Positions 33,822 to 42,973 of a DNA stretch of 64,000 bases are shown in pieces. The position numbers and the translations under genes were made by a program. Source of the stretch: Treponema sp. Its GTDB lineage: Bacteria; Spirochaetota; Spirochaetia; Treponematales; Treponemataceae. The notes beneath the pieces are model-generated. The model was given only the letters and a program-made list of their open reading frames with translations. It made no database searches and was not told the origin of the DNA. Location of the stretch: contig JAFXSM010000030.1 of NCBI GenBank assembly GCA_017525605.1, forward strand, positions 62,001-126,000, read 5' to 3'. Positions within the stretch are counted from its first letter, which is position 1. Every line of letters starts with the position of its first letter.

Positions 33822-35855
33822 TCAAAACTTCACACCGAATTGCACAGTCGGGTCTACGTCGAAGCCGTCGTCAAAATTGAAATCGAAATTTCCCGCGACG
33901 AAAATGTGCGTTCTTTTTCTCGGCTGGTACGAAAGTGCAACTCTCGCGCTCGGGGATTTCGCCCTGATGTTCCACAAGATTTCCGGGTCGATGTAGAATC
34001 TCGAAAAAATGTTCTTCATGCTTCCGATTCCGATTTCGACTTCCGCATCGGTGTCCGTGTGCGCGTTCTTGTCGTTCATCGTGACCAGAAGCGTTCCGTA
34101 TATCGCCCTGACACCCGCATGAAGCCCGAATTGGAATTCTTTTTTCAGCGACAGATTTAATTCTCCAGAAAAATAAAATTCGAGCGACCGTCTCAAAGGT
34201 GCGAATTCTTCTTCCGCCGTGCATTCTATTGATTCCGCTTTTTTTTCGAGCGAGATTTTTCCTGCCGAGAACCTTTTGGAGCTTCCGTTCCTGAGCCAGA
34301 TTTTTTTCGACGCGACATTTTCTTCGAAAACTCCGTTTCCGTCGTACTTCTCCAAAGTTATCGTCACTGGTGTCGGCAGCGTCGTTTTCTTCTGCAGAAT
34401 CACGCTGAAATTTTCAGTTGAAGGAAGCCCGATGTACATCATGTTTGCGGTGTTGAATGCGAATGTTGGCGGCTCTATCGAGTCATAATTGATTTTTCCG
34501 TCGTCGGCTTTCAGAATCACTTTTCCGTTTTCGTCCAGCACTGCGACAGACGAACTGCCTTTTATCGCGAGCACGTTGCTCTCCAAATCCTTGTACAGTT
34601 TTTCCGCGTCGAACGAGAGCATCCACGAAAGGTACGCTTCCGGCGTGTGCATGTCGATGAAAAGAAAAAGCAGGTGCTCAAGTTTTTCCCTTTCCATGTC
34701 GCCCGTTCTTTTCGGAAGCGCGCCGAATTTCGTAACGTCGCCGGCGTTTTCGTTTGCGTTGTAGAAAATCCTGTGCATCATCTTTTCGGTTTTCTTCCGC
34801 GGCTTGAAAATCGCATTGTAGAATTTGTCGGTGGTAGGGCAGAGAGTGCAGATTCCCCTCACGATTTGCGACGGTATGAAGCTTCCGCTCCTGAACGGCT
34901 CGAATTTCCTGTTCATTATCGTCGTGTAGATTCCGTTCATTTCCGGAACATATTCATCGTCGTAATTTTCCGTGTTCCATCTGCAAGGGATTACGATGTT
35001 GTTTCCGTAACGCTTGTAGTTCCACGTTCCGAACGCCAGCGGAATCGATGTCACTATGTCCTCTTCGTTGCTGATGTTCCAGATGAACGAATATTTTTCG
35101 CTTTTCGTGTCAACTTTGTTGTCGATGTCGTTTATGACTTTCGGGCATCCAATCGGAAACGAATAGACTTTGCTCGTGTCGAATATTCCGTCGTCCGCGA
35201 TTTGCGCCGAGATGAGATTGATTATCGATGCGCCGCGCGAGTGCCCAGAGAGCAAAAGAAAAGAGTCTTTCGGATTGATTCCCTTTTCGATTATGTAATG
35301 CTCGAACGATGAAGTGATTTTTGCCGCGCATTTTAGGAATCCTTCGTGAATGAAAGAATAATCTTTTTTCGAGTCGGCAATGTTCACGTTCGAATTCCAT
35401 TCCTCAAAAGTGAATGTCGTTCCGCGAACCGTAAGGAAAATCAGCGTCTTTTTTCCGATTGCGCTGTCGATTGTCTTCGATGCGATGCTGTATGCCGCCT
35501 GGTCGTGGGCGTAAATCGGGTTTTCGTAGTCGATGTCGTAATCGTAGAAAATGTCCTCGTCATTTACGCCGAGCACTTTGTATGCGTTCCGAAGCGGATT
35601 TTTTTCGAGAGTGCCGTCTTTCAGCGCGTTCTCGACTTTCGAGTATGCGTTGCTTGAGAGAATCGCGGAAATCCTTGCGATGTCGTGGTCGTATTTGTGC
35701 GACGTTTCCCGCCCGAACCATTTTTCGTCCCAATCGATTTCAAGTTCGGCCGGAGTGCTGTTCGCCGTGACAAGCCCGACAACCGGAAACACCTTTTTTT
35801 CGGCAGACAAAATCGCAGCCGCGCAAAAAAAAGCAATCGCAAAAAACTTTTTCAT
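33822..35855 (-). CDS. Class 3-type lipase with outer-membrane-like C-terminal beta domain
   Basis: About 677 aa. A signal peptide (MKKFFAIAFFCAAAILSA) is followed by an alpha/beta-hydrolase domain with TVRGT (oxyanion strand), nucleophile motif GHSRG (Ser206) and the acid block SNEEDIVTSIP, typical of class 3 lipases. Residues about 545-677 alternate hydrophobic and polar residues in strands and end in VQFGVKF, the C-terminal Phe signal of outer-membrane barrels. This suggests a surface- or periplasm-presented lipase anchored in the outer membrane. The start is the ATG at 35855 after GAGAGG; an upstream ATG at 35954 would translate the palindromic element and is rejected. It is convergent with nothing close; the right neighbour is htrA after an element copy. 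Confidence 0.85.
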   Translation of the reverse strand: MKKFFAIAFFCAAAILSAEKKVFPVVGLVTANSTPAELEIDWDEKWFGRETSHKYDHDIARISAILSSNAYSKVENALKDGTLEKNPLRNAYKVLGVNDEDIFYDYDIDYENPIYAHDQAAYSIASKTIDSAIGKKTLIFLTVRGTTFTFEEWNSNVNIADSKKDYSFIHEGFLKCAAKITSSFEHYIIEKGINPKDSFLLLSGHSRGASIINLISAQIADDGIFDTSKVYSFPIGCPKVINDIDNKVDTKSEKYSFIWNISNEEDIVTSIPLAFGTWNYKRYGNNIVIPCRWNTENYDDEYVPEMNGIYTTIMNRKFEPFRSGSFIPSQIVRGICTLCPTTDKFYNAIFKPRKKTEKMMHRIFYNANENAGDVTKFGALPKRTGDMEREKLEHLLFLFIDMHTPEAYLSWMLSFDAEKLYKDLESNVLAIKGSSSVAVLDENGKVILKADDGKINYDSIEPPTFAFNTANMMYIGLPSTENFSVILQKKTTLPTPVTITLEKYDGNGVFEENVASKKIWLRNGSSKRFSAGKISLEKKAESIECTAEEEFAPLRRSLEFYFSGELNLSLKKEFQFGLHAGVRAIYGTLLVTMNDKNAHTDTDAEVEIGIGSMKNIFSRFYIDPEILWNIRAKSPSARVALSYQPRKRTHIFVAGNFDFNFDDGFDVDPTVQFGVKF

Positions 35856-35859
35856 ATTC

Positions 35860-36040
35860 CTCTCAAAGCAATTGAAATGTAAAAATTGGAAACAAGCTCC
35901 CGGTGGGAACCCTGCATGAAAAACGGCAGTACCGCTTCGCGGTGGCGTGAACATCGTTTACGATGTTCCGTGTTTTCTCATGCAGGAACCCCACCTCCGC
36001 TTGTTTCCATCATTACTTTTCAAAACTCTATATTTGATTT
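35860..36040 (+). repeat. Palindromic element, copy 2
   Basis: Same family as 12520-12700. Outer arms are GGAAACAAGC (35888-35897) and GCTTGTTTCC (35999-36008); inner arms are CCTGCATGAAAAAC (35911-35924) and GTTTTCTCATGCAGG (35972-35986). The inner arms differ entirely from copies 1, 3 and 4 yet still pair. The core (GGCAGTACCGCTTCGCGGTG, then AACATCG/CGATGTT) is conserved. It lies between the lipase start and the htrA stop. Confidence 0.88.
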
Positions 36041-36052
36041 TTATACTATGGA

Positions 36053-37390
36053 TTAATCCAGTTTTGTCTTTATTTTTTCTGTTCCGCCGTTTCTGTAGAC
36101 GGTGACTGTTACTGTGTCGCCCGGGCGTTTCGATTCCAGCGCGGAAAGATAATCTGCGTAGCTTGAAACTGAAATGCCGTCGATTGCAACGATTATGTCG
36201 CCGCCGAGATTGAATGACTGGCGCATGTTGTTCCTGACTGCGACTGTTCCGCCTTTCAGTCCTGATTTTTCAGCGGAGCTTCCTTCGTCCACGTTGCTGA
36301 TGAGAATTCCGTAGTTGATTCCGACCCTCGAAAGACCTGACATTTGTCCCCGCTGCGAGTTGATGTAGTTCGCAATGTCCGACGACATCTGCACTGCAGA
36401 AATTCCGAGCCTGCCGCGCGTTACTTTTCCTGACTGAATCAAATCTTTCACGACCCTCTGCGCCGTTGAGACAGGAACCGCAAATCCCAAGCCCGCCGAG
36501 CTTCCTGAATTCGAAATTATCATCGTGTTGATTCCAATCATTCTTCCGCTTGAATCCAAAAGAGGCCCGCCTGAATTTCCCGGGTTGATTGCCGCATCTG
36601 TCTGAATCATGTTTCTGATTATGACGTTCTGTCTTTCTTGGATCGGTCGTCCGAGTCCTGAAATGATTCCCGTCGTCATCGTCCTTTCGAGCGCGAACGG
36701 GTTTCCGATTGCGATGACTTTCTGCCCGACTTTGAGATTGTCGCTGTTTCCGAACTGAATCGTCTTCAAGATTTTGTTGCCCGGGTCGAATTTCAGAACT
36801 GCGATGTCGGACTCCACATCTTTTCCGACGACCTGACCTTCGTAAGTCGAGCCGTCCGAAAGTGAAATGTTGATTTTTTGGGCTTTCTCAATTACATGGA
36901 CGTTCGTCACGACGTAGCCGCGCTTGTCGATTATCGATCCTGAGCCGGAGCCGCCGTCCTGCAGCACAGGCTCGAAGAACCAGTTGTAAGCCATTTCCTG
37001 CGTCGTGATGTTGACGACTGCCTCGTTGCATTTTTCGTAGACTGCGATGTTCTGCTGTTCGTCAATTGTGTATCGGGATTCTGACGCTGCGATTGTCTTC
37101 ACCTGAGAAAGCAATGCGTCGTATTTTTCCGTCAGCTCATCGATTCTCTGTTCGTTCGTCGTCTGCGTTACCGAAGGCAAATCTTCGCTTTTTGCGGCAA
37201 CTTCCGAAGTTGAATTTTCGCTCGAATCTGCATTTTCTTCTTGAGCTGATTCTGCCTTTGCGATTTCCTCGTCATTCGCTCTTTCCGACAATTCCTGGTG
37301 CAGCATTGTGCCGCTGCCGACTATAAACGCGCCGACTGCGATACCAATCAGCATGTTTCGTATCATTTCTGTTTTTGAGTAAAGTTTCAT
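36053..37390 (-). CDS. HtrA/DegP-type serine protease
   Basis: 445 aa. One N-terminal anchor helix (about 10-30), an acidic linker (45-95), a trypsin-like domain with His in VTNVHVI, Asp in SDIAVLKFD and Ser in GNSGGPLLD, and one C-terminal PDZ domain (GGDIIVAIDGISVSSYADYL). It degrades or refolds damaged proteins in the periplasm. It is the last gene of a leftward run that includes PEGA, DUF192 and a secreted protein, which suits an envelope-maintenance operon. Only one PDZ is present, so it is DegS-like in layout. Confidence 0.93.
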   Translation of the reverse strand: MKLYSKTEMIRNMLIGIAVGAFIVGSGTMLHQELSERANDEEIAKAESAQEENADSSENSTSEVAAKSEDLPSVTQTTNEQRIDELTEKYDALLSQVKTIAASESRYTIDEQQNIAVYEKCNEAVVNITTQEMAYNWFFEPVLQDGGSGSGSIIDKRGYVVTNVHVIEKAQKINISLSDGSTYEGQVVGKDVESDIAVLKFDPGNKILKTIQFGNSDNLKVGQKVIAIGNPFALERTMTTGIISGLGRPIQERQNVIIRNMIQTDAAINPGNSGGPLLDSSGRMIGINTMIISNSGSSAGLGFAVPVSTAQRVVKDLIQSGKVTRGRLGISAVQMSSDIANYINSQRGQMSGLSRVGINYGILISNVDEGSSAEKSGLKGGTVAVRNNMRQSFNLGGDIIVAIDGISVSSYADYLSALESKRPGDTVTVTVYRNGGTEKIKTKLD

Positions 37391-37416
37391 GCTTTCTATT
37401 ATAGATTTTTAACGGA

Positions 37417-37827
37417 TTAAAAAAAATATTTGTCGTAATGTTTGTCGCTAACTTCGATTTCGAATTTTTTGCCGCCGATTTTTAAGATGTACGAGCCAGG
37501 AATCAGATTTTTTATGACGAGCGGAGTTTTTCCCTGAAAGTTGTTGTTGATGAAAACGGGAATTTCGCTTTTCTGCGTGCGGATTTGTATTTTCGTCCCG
37601 CTTTCGAGGAGTGAAGTCTCATCTGGAACCGCAAATTGAATTTCTTCCGAATCTGTAATTTCGTTTTCAGAATCTGCTATTGAATTTGCTGAATTTGAAT
37701 CTTGCGAATCTGGATTTTGTGAATCCGAAATTTCCTTTGGCGGTGCAAATGCAAAAATCTGTGCCGAGCAGACAAAAATCAGGCTGAATGATATCGATAG
37801 AAACTTTTTCAGAAATTTATCGCTCAT
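37417..37827 (-). CDS. PEGA-domain secreted protein
   Basis: 136 aa. Signal peptide (residues 8-27), a Ser/Asp/Asn-rich linker (33-75), then a PEGA domain (about 83-131: VFINNNFQGKTPLVIKNLIP plus GSYILKIG) with the typical turn and strand pattern. PEGA domains are surface beta modules thought to bind other envelope components. It overlaps the upstream DUF192 gene by 11 bp and precedes htrA by 26 bp. Confidence 0.85.
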   Translation of the reverse strand: MSDKFLKKFLSISFSLIFVCSAQIFAFAPPKEISDSQNPDSQDSNSANSIADSENEITDSEEIQFAVPDETSLLESGTKIQIRTQKSEIPVFINNNFQGKTPLVIKNLIPGSYILKIGGKKFEIEVSDKHYDKYFF

Positions 37828-38302
37828 TTCGTCCGATTTCTTCTTTTGCGGTCTCGTTTTTCACTTCAGGAATCGTGTCGCCGACTTTTACGCCGACTTT
37901 TTCGAACCAGCCTTGCGGAACTTCAAGCGCGTATCTTACGCTCACGGTGCTCACTGTTTCGGAAAGGCTGAACGGCTTCATGTCGAATATGTCCCTGATT
38001 TTTCCGCTCGAATCGATGTATGCGATTGAAAGCGGGGTAGGCGTGTTCTTCATCCAAAAGCTCAGGATTCTGTCGCTTTCGAACACAAAAAGCATTCCCG
38101 TTCCGTCAGGAATCGTTTTGCGTTCCATGAATCCGTGCTGCCTTGTTTCGTATGTGTCTGCGATTTCCGCATTGACAGTGATTTTTTCGCCGTTCGACTT
38201 GATTATCTCAAAGTCCTTCGTGGCAAGTTTTTTTGACGAGCATGAAAGAATCGAAAAAAATGCGAAGAAAATAAATGCGGAAAATAATTTGAAAAATTTC
38301 AT
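37817..38302 (-). CDS. DUF192 lipoprotein
   Basis: 161 aa with a lipobox SILSC. The DUF192 core is clear: ADTYETRQHGFMERKTIPDG, GMLFVFESDRILSFWMKNTP and SVRYALEVPQGWFEKVGVKVGD. The family's function is unsettled; it is common in secreted or periplasmic proteins. It overlaps the PEGA gene, so the two are translationally coupled. Confidence 0.9.
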   Translation of the reverse strand: MKFFKLFSAFIFFAFFSILSCSSKKLATKDFEIIKSNGEKITVNAEIADTYETRQHGFMERKTIPDGTGMLFVFESDRILSFWMKNTPTPLSIAYIDSSGKIRDIFDMKPFSLSETVSTVSVRYALEVPQGWFEKVGVKVGDTIPEVKNETAKEEIGRNER

Positions 38303-38330
38303 CTCAGAACCTTCAAAAATCTATTCAAAC

Positions 38331-38873
38331 TCACAGACCTTTCAGGAATTCGTCTTTTGCTTTTTCCGAGGTCGTCTTTTCGACATTCGAAGCATCCTGC
38401 TTTTCCTTGAAGACTTTTGCATCAACGTATTTGATGATTAGCGGCTTTTCGAGCGAAAGAGTCACGTCGTCAGATTTCCACACTGATTTTTTCGGAGAAA
38501 TTTCGTTCGGGTTTCCATATTTCTCGCAAAGCTCGGAGAAGATTGCGTAGTGGTCAATCATGTCCCTGTTCATGCTGAGCGTAATCACCGAAAGTTTCTC
38601 GTCCGAAAACTGAAACCAGCATCTGTCGAAAAAAGAAAATGCGGCGAATCTCGTTGGGTCTGTCTCTATGACAGTCTCGTGGTCTTTCGGGGAAAGTGTT
38701 ACGTCCCTGTCGCCCCTGTAGCCGAACTGATGGTCGCTTTTCAGTGCGTCCTTCACCGCGTCCACGCTCATTCCGAGCTTGACTTTTCCGTAGCCGGACG
38801 GCAATGCAAAGACGCATGCGGAAAGCGATGCGAACAGAAATAACGAAATGCCGAAAATCTTTTTTGTATTCAT
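38331..38873 (-). CDS. Secreted protein of unknown function
   Basis: About 180 aa. Signal peptide (MNTKKIFGISLFLFASLSACVFA). The mature part starts LPSGYGKVKLGMSVDAVKDALKSD, a pattern seen in small periplasmic beta proteins where a conserved G-M-S is followed by a helix, and it ends in a charged tail (KTTSEKAKDEFLKGL). No family is assigned. The start at 38873 follows AAGGTG; an ATG 6 codons upstream has no ribosome site. It lies between the cNMP regulator (21 bp) and DUF192 (28 bp) genes. Confidence 0.75.
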   Translation of the reverse strand: MNTKKIFGISLFLFASLSACVFALPSGYGKVKLGMSVDAVKDALKSDHQFGYRGDRDVTLSPKDHETVIETDPTRFAAFSFFDRCWFQFSDEKLSVITLSMNRDMIDHYAIFSELCEKYGNPNEISPKKSVWKSDDVTLSLEKPLIIKYVDAKVFKEKQDASNVEKTTSEKAKDEFLKGL

Positions 38874-38894
38874 TGCCACACCTTTTTTCAAAAG

Positions 38895-40118
38895 CTACTG
38901 CGCGGTTCTCAGAAGCTTCTTTCTGTAGAATGCTGCCTGCTTTATGACTTCCGAGCAGTTCGAAACGAAAATCTTGTTCTTCCTCGTCTCGATGAATTTG
39001 AAATTCAAGAAGTTGAACATGTATTTGCTCTGCTCGCTCTTTGTGAGTCCGCACATCGTCGCGATGTCATTCGGCGAGAAATTCGTCTGGCATTCCACGT
39101 TTGAATTGTCAGTGTAGTTCATCTTCTCAAGCTGGAGCGAGAGAATGTCAATCATCTTTGCAACAGGGTCTGCGCGAAGCTTCGAGTTGATGAGCTGCCT
39201 CTGCATAATCCAAAGTCTTTCCGCGAATGTCTTCGTGAGCGTCGTAATCATGTCCGGGCTTGACTCTGTGATTTTCTGGAAGTTCGCCATGTTGATTGCG
39301 CGGATTTCGCATTCTTCGAGCGTTATTGCCGAAGCCGAGCGCAAATCGTTGTTCAGAAGTGCCATTTCTCCGAACATTTCGCCCTGTTTGAGAACAGCCA
39401 ATGTGACTTCCGTTCCGTTCAGAACTTTAGTGATTTTCACCGAGCCGCTCTGGATGACGTACATCTCGGCTCCGCTCTGGTATTCCGAGAAGACCATCGT
39501 TCCTCGCGGATATGTTCTGAGCGATTCAGCCGGATTCGGATAGACTTTCATCTTGTTTTTCAGTTCCGCGTATCTTCGCTTTGCATATTCGAGGGCCGGG
39601 CTTTGGATGTTGAGCTTGATGAAATTCTCAAATGCGTATGCCGCGATGTAATCCTGTCCGTCATCGTCGTAATATTTTGCAACCTGATAGATGAGGGCCT
39701 TGTTCTCGCTGACTTTCTTGTTCGTCGTCTGGAGCATCAGAAGCTCGTTCATCTCTTTTGTGTTCTTGGAGAACGTTCTGATGATTTTCAAAGCCGTAGG
39801 CGTACTGAGCTTGATAAGATCCATGTACTGTGTTCTGTGGACTGCGATGGCGATAACGTCTGTCAATGCGATAGCCTTTTCAACTTGGCTTCTGTGGGAC
39901 ATGCATGAAATGACTCCGATAAAGTCGCCCGGACCTTTCTTGTTCGTGTTCGCTGAACTTTCAGTGTTCATGTTCACATAGACGAATCCGCTTTGAATGA
40001 TGTAGAAAAATTCCGACTTAGGGTCATCAGCTACCAAAATCTCCGCGCCTTTCGGAAATCTAGCTGCTCTTAATTGAAGTCTCTGTTGTGGTTGTTGAAT
40101 CTGTGGCATATTTCCCAT
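38895..40118 (-). CDS. Double cyclic-nucleotide-binding regulator with C-terminal winged helix
   Basis: 407 aa. It has two cNMP-binding domains. The first (residues 15-130) is degenerate. The second (about 205-320) keeps the phosphate-binding block GEMFGEMALLNNDLRSASA with Glu, Arg and Ser. A C-terminal Crp-like helix-turn-helix (SPNDIATMCGLTKSEQSKYM) and wing (RKNKIFVSN) follow, so it should bind DNA in response to a nucleotide. T. pallidum has a related gene next to murB. It is 21 bp downstream of murB and upstream of secreted-protein genes, all in one leftward run. Confidence 0.88.
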   Translation of the reverse strand: MGNMPQIQQPQQRLQLRAARFPKGAEILVADDPKSEFFYIIQSGFVYVNMNTESSANTNKKGPGDFIGVISCMSHRSQVEKAIALTDVIAIAVHRTQYMDLIKLSTPTALKIIRTFSKNTKEMNELLMLQTTNKKVSENKALIYQVAKYYDDDGQDYIAAYAFENFIKLNIQSPALEYAKRRYAELKNKMKVYPNPAESLRTYPRGTMVFSEYQSGAEMYVIQSGSVKITKVLNGTEVTLAVLKQGEMFGEMALLNNDLRSASAITLEECEIRAINMANFQKITESSPDMITTLTKTFAERLWIMQRQLINSKLRADPVAKMIDILSLQLEKMNYTDNSNVECQTNFSPNDIATMCGLTKSEQSKYMFNFLNFKFIETRKNKIFVSNCSEVIKQAAFYRKKLLRTAQ

Positions 40119-40139
40119 CCGTTTTGTATAAATGCTATC

Positions 40140-41162
40140 CTATCTACAAATATCGACATTTTCAGGAACGAATATAATCTCGCACTTCAAATCGACATTT
40201 TTTTCTTCTTTCACTTTTTCCTGAATCATTTTGACCAAAGTCCGCACGTCTAAAGAAGTCGCGTGATGGACGTTTATGATGAAATTCCCGTGATAATCGG
40301 CAACTTTCGCACCTCCGACTGTCAGCCCTTTCAGACCGCATTCATCTATGATTTTCCCCGCAATTATTCCTTTGTCGGGAATGTTCCTGAAAACGCTTCC
40401 CGCGCTCGGATTCTCAAAGTGCTTCTTCAATGCGCGCTGCTTGAGATACTCGTAGTATTCCTTTCGGATTTCCTCTTCTGGAATAAGGTGGTTTTTCTCA
40501 ACTTCGAATTCAACTGTGAGTATAACACGTTTTGAAGTCTGGAAAGGAGAAACTTTGTATCCCCAGTCATTTGTATCATTCTTGTATTCTTTTATCTGCA
40601 AATCCTCAAGGTCGAGGTAGCGGACTGAATGAATCTTGTCCGACACCGAAAGCCCGAAGCATGTCGCGTTGATGTATGTCGCTCCGCCAATCGTGCCCGG
40701 CATTCCTGAAAATTCAGCGAATCCTTTTATTCCGTTCTTTGCGCAGACGTTGCAGACGTTGCCCCATGTCGCGCCTGCGTCGCAGTTCATGAACCTCTTG
40801 CCGTCGTCGCCTTCCATTTTTGACTCGTCGAATGCTTTTGAGGCAAGCTCGAACAATCCTTTTGCTTTTCCGGGTGTTTTCGAAAGATAGACTTTGTTGA
40901 ACTGTTTCGTTGAGATTATTGCGAAATCGAGCTTCTCATCGACGACGATGTTGCTTCCGCCTCCGATTACGAAGAATTTCACGCCCTTGTCGATGCATGT
41001 TTTTATTGCGAAAACCAGCGAATTCTCATCTGTCGGTTCCAGAAAAATTGGTGCTTCGCCACCGATTCGTATTGTCGTGTGGTTCTTCATCGGTTCGTCC
41101 AACCTTGCGAATCCATTGAAAAGAGGTGCACTGAATACTGGAATAAGTTCTCTGAAACTCAA
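40140..41162 (-). CDS. murB: UDP-N-acetylenolpyruvoylglucosamine reductase
   Basis: 340 aa. It reduces UDP-GlcNAc-enolpyruvate to UDP-MurNAc for peptidoglycan. FAD-binding block FFVIGGGSNIVVDE, substrate block EFSGMPGTIGGATYINA, general-acid Ser in PSAGSVFRN and the C-terminal Glu in DLKCEIIFVP are present. The insertion pattern suggests the shorter-loop (type II) class. It is the first gene of the leftward run and divergent from cysS, with a 209-bp intergenic region holding AT-rich promoter-like sequence but no clear riboswitch. Confidence 0.95.
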   Translation of the reverse strand: MSFRELIPVFSAPLFNGFARLDEPMKNHTTIRIGGEAPIFLEPTDENSLVFAIKTCIDKGVKFFVIGGGSNIVVDEKLDFAIISTKQFNKVYLSKTPGKAKGLFELASKAFDESKMEGDDGKRFMNCDAGATWGNVCNVCAKNGIKGFAEFSGMPGTIGGATYINATCFGLSVSDKIHSVRYLDLEDLQIKEYKNDTNDWGYKVSPFQTSKRVILTVEFEVEKNHLIPEEEIRKEYYEYLKQRALKKHFENPSAGSVFRNIPDKGIIAGKIIDECGLKGLTVGGAKVADYHGNFIINVHHATSLDVRTLVKMIQEKVKEEKNVDLKCEIIFVPENVDICR

Positions 41163-41371
41163 AATAAATCCCCGTTCTAAAATAGTACTTTACCGAAATA
41201 AAACTCAGTTATCGAACGTGTTCCATTATATAACAATATCTATGCTTCGGTCTTGTAAAATTTCTCCGAATCGAATGTAAATTTTCTTCGAATCATATAG
41301 AATTGCTATCTTAAGCTAAGTATTTCTTAATCTAAAGAATCGAAGAATCAGATTGTCATGGAGGTATAAAA

Positions 41372-42916
41372 ATGTCGCTGAAACTTTTCAATACAATGGG
41401 ACATAAACTTGAGGAATTCAAATCGATAAAACCTGGATTTGCCGGTTTCTACGGTTGCGGACCGACCGTCTACAATTATGCGCACATCGGAAATCTCCGC
41501 GCTTATGTTTTCATTGATGTTCTCGACAAGACGCTCTCTTATCTCGGCTACGATATCAAGCACGTTATGAATATCACTGATGTCGGCCATCTTTCCGGCG
41601 ACAACGATGACGGAACTGACAAAATGGTAAAGACTGCCGAGGAAAAACACCAGTCCGTGCTCGAAATCGCGAAATATTACACGGACGCGTTCATGAGCGA
41701 CCTCGACGCGCTGAACATCCGTCATCCTGACGTAATCTGCAAGGCGACCGAGCACATCGACGACATGATTGAGCTCATCAAAAAAATCGAGGCGAACGGC
41801 CACACTTATCAGGCAGGCGGAAATCTATATTTTGATATCACGACTTATCCCGATTACTGCAAGCTCGCGAATCTCAAAATCGAAGACCTTGTAGCTGGTG
41901 CCGGAAAACGAAAGGAAGTCGTCATCGACGAGAACAAGAGAAATCCTGGGGATTTCGTCCTCTGGTTCACAAAGTCGAAATTCGAGGACCAGGCGATGAC
42001 ATGGGATTCTCCGTGGGGAAGGGGATATCCGGGCTGGCACATCGAATGCTCCGCGATGTCGATGAAATATCTCGGAAAGCATTTCGACATTCACACTGGC
42101 GGAATCGACCACGTTCCTGTCCACCACACAAACGAAATCGCTCAGTCGGAATCTTCATTTTCGGAAGATGACAGGAAAGAAGGTCCGTGGGTCAAATATT
42201 GGCTCCACAACGAATTCCTGATTCTCGAAGGCGGAAAAATGTCCAAGTCGTCAGGAAATTTCATCACTCTTCAGATTGCTCCTGATGCCGGCAAGGGATA
42301 TTCCCTCAAGGACAAGGGCTACGCTCCTCTCGACTACAGGTTCTTCCTCCTCGGCGGTCATTACAGAAAGCCGCTCGTCTATTCTCTCAACGGTCTTGAT
42401 TCCGCAAAGAACGGCCGCCTTGCATTGAATCAGAGAGTCGCAAAACTCATCGAAAAAGCAAATGCGAAAGAAAATCTCGGACTCACGAAAGAAAATTTCG
42501 CGGAGATTCTTGCAAAAATAACCCCGACCGTGACCGACAATCTCGACAGGTTCAGAGAAGGGCTTGAAAACGACCTTGCGACACCAATCGCGCTTTCCGC
42601 AATGCAGAAAGAATCGAACGGAAAAGGCCGGAAAGCTTCAGAATCCCTCGCCGCGATTTTCATCATGGACAAAGTCCTTTCGCTTGACGTAATCAAAAAT
42701 GCATTCGCGCTCCTGAGCGAAAAATCCGCTGAATCCGCAACCGACTCTCATGCGCTCGACCCTGAGGCTGATGAGATAAACGCGCTTGTTGCAGCAAGAA
42801 CCGAGGCGAAGAAGAACAAGGATTTTGCCACAGCCGACAAAATCCGAAACGATTTGACGGCACGCGGAATCACAATCGTCGATACTCCGAACGGTCCGAC
42901 ATGGAAAAGAAACTGA
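41372..42916 (+). CDS. cysS: Cysteinyl-tRNA synthetase
   Basis: 514 aa. Class I synthetase: HIGH motif in NYAHIGNLRAYVF, zinc-site Cys in YGCGPTVYN with partners downstream (ECSAMSMKYLG and HHTNEIAQSE), and KMSKS in GGKMSKSSGNF. The N terminus starts MSLKLFNTMGHKLEEFKSI. It is slightly longer than E. coli CysS, with extra sequence in the C-terminal helical domain. The start follows GGAGG. It is upstream of the ECF sigma gene. Confidence 0.97.
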   Translation: MSLKLFNTMGHKLEEFKSIKPGFAGFYGCGPTVYNYAHIGNLRAYVFIDVLDKTLSYLGYDIKHVMNITDVGHLSGDNDDGTDKMVKTAEEKHQSVLEIAKYYTDAFMSDLDALNIRHPDVICKATEHIDDMIELIKKIEANGHTYQAGGNLYFDITTYPDYCKLANLKIEDLVAGAGKRKEVVIDENKRNPGDFVLWFTKSKFEDQAMTWDSPWGRGYPGWHIECSAMSMKYLGKHFDIHTGGIDHVPVHHTNEIAQSESSFSEDDRKEGPWVKYWLHNEFLILEGGKMSKSSGNFITLQIAPDAGKGYSLKDKGYAPLDYRFFLLGGHYRKPLVYSLNGLDSAKNGRLALNQRVAKLIEKANAKENLGLTKENFAEILAKITPTVTDNLDRFREGLENDLATPIALSAMQKESNGKGRKASESLAAIFIMDKVLSLDVIKNAFALLSEKSAESATDSHALDPEADEINALVAARTEAKKNKDFATADKIRNDLTARGITIVDTPNGPTWKRN

Positions 42917-42973
42917 ATAGTGCATTGAAACTATTTTGACAAATAAGTGTTTTCTTAAGAAAGGGATTTAAAA

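Noticed and set aside
35855-35954. N-terminal extension of the lipase gene
   Set aside because: The extra 33 codons lie inside the palindromic element and lack a ribosome site; the ATG at 35855 has GAGAGG and starts a proper signal peptide.
41163-41371. T-box or other riboswitch upstream of cysS
   Set aside because: No specifier-loop, antiterminator or terminator pattern was visible; only AT-rich promoter-like sequence.
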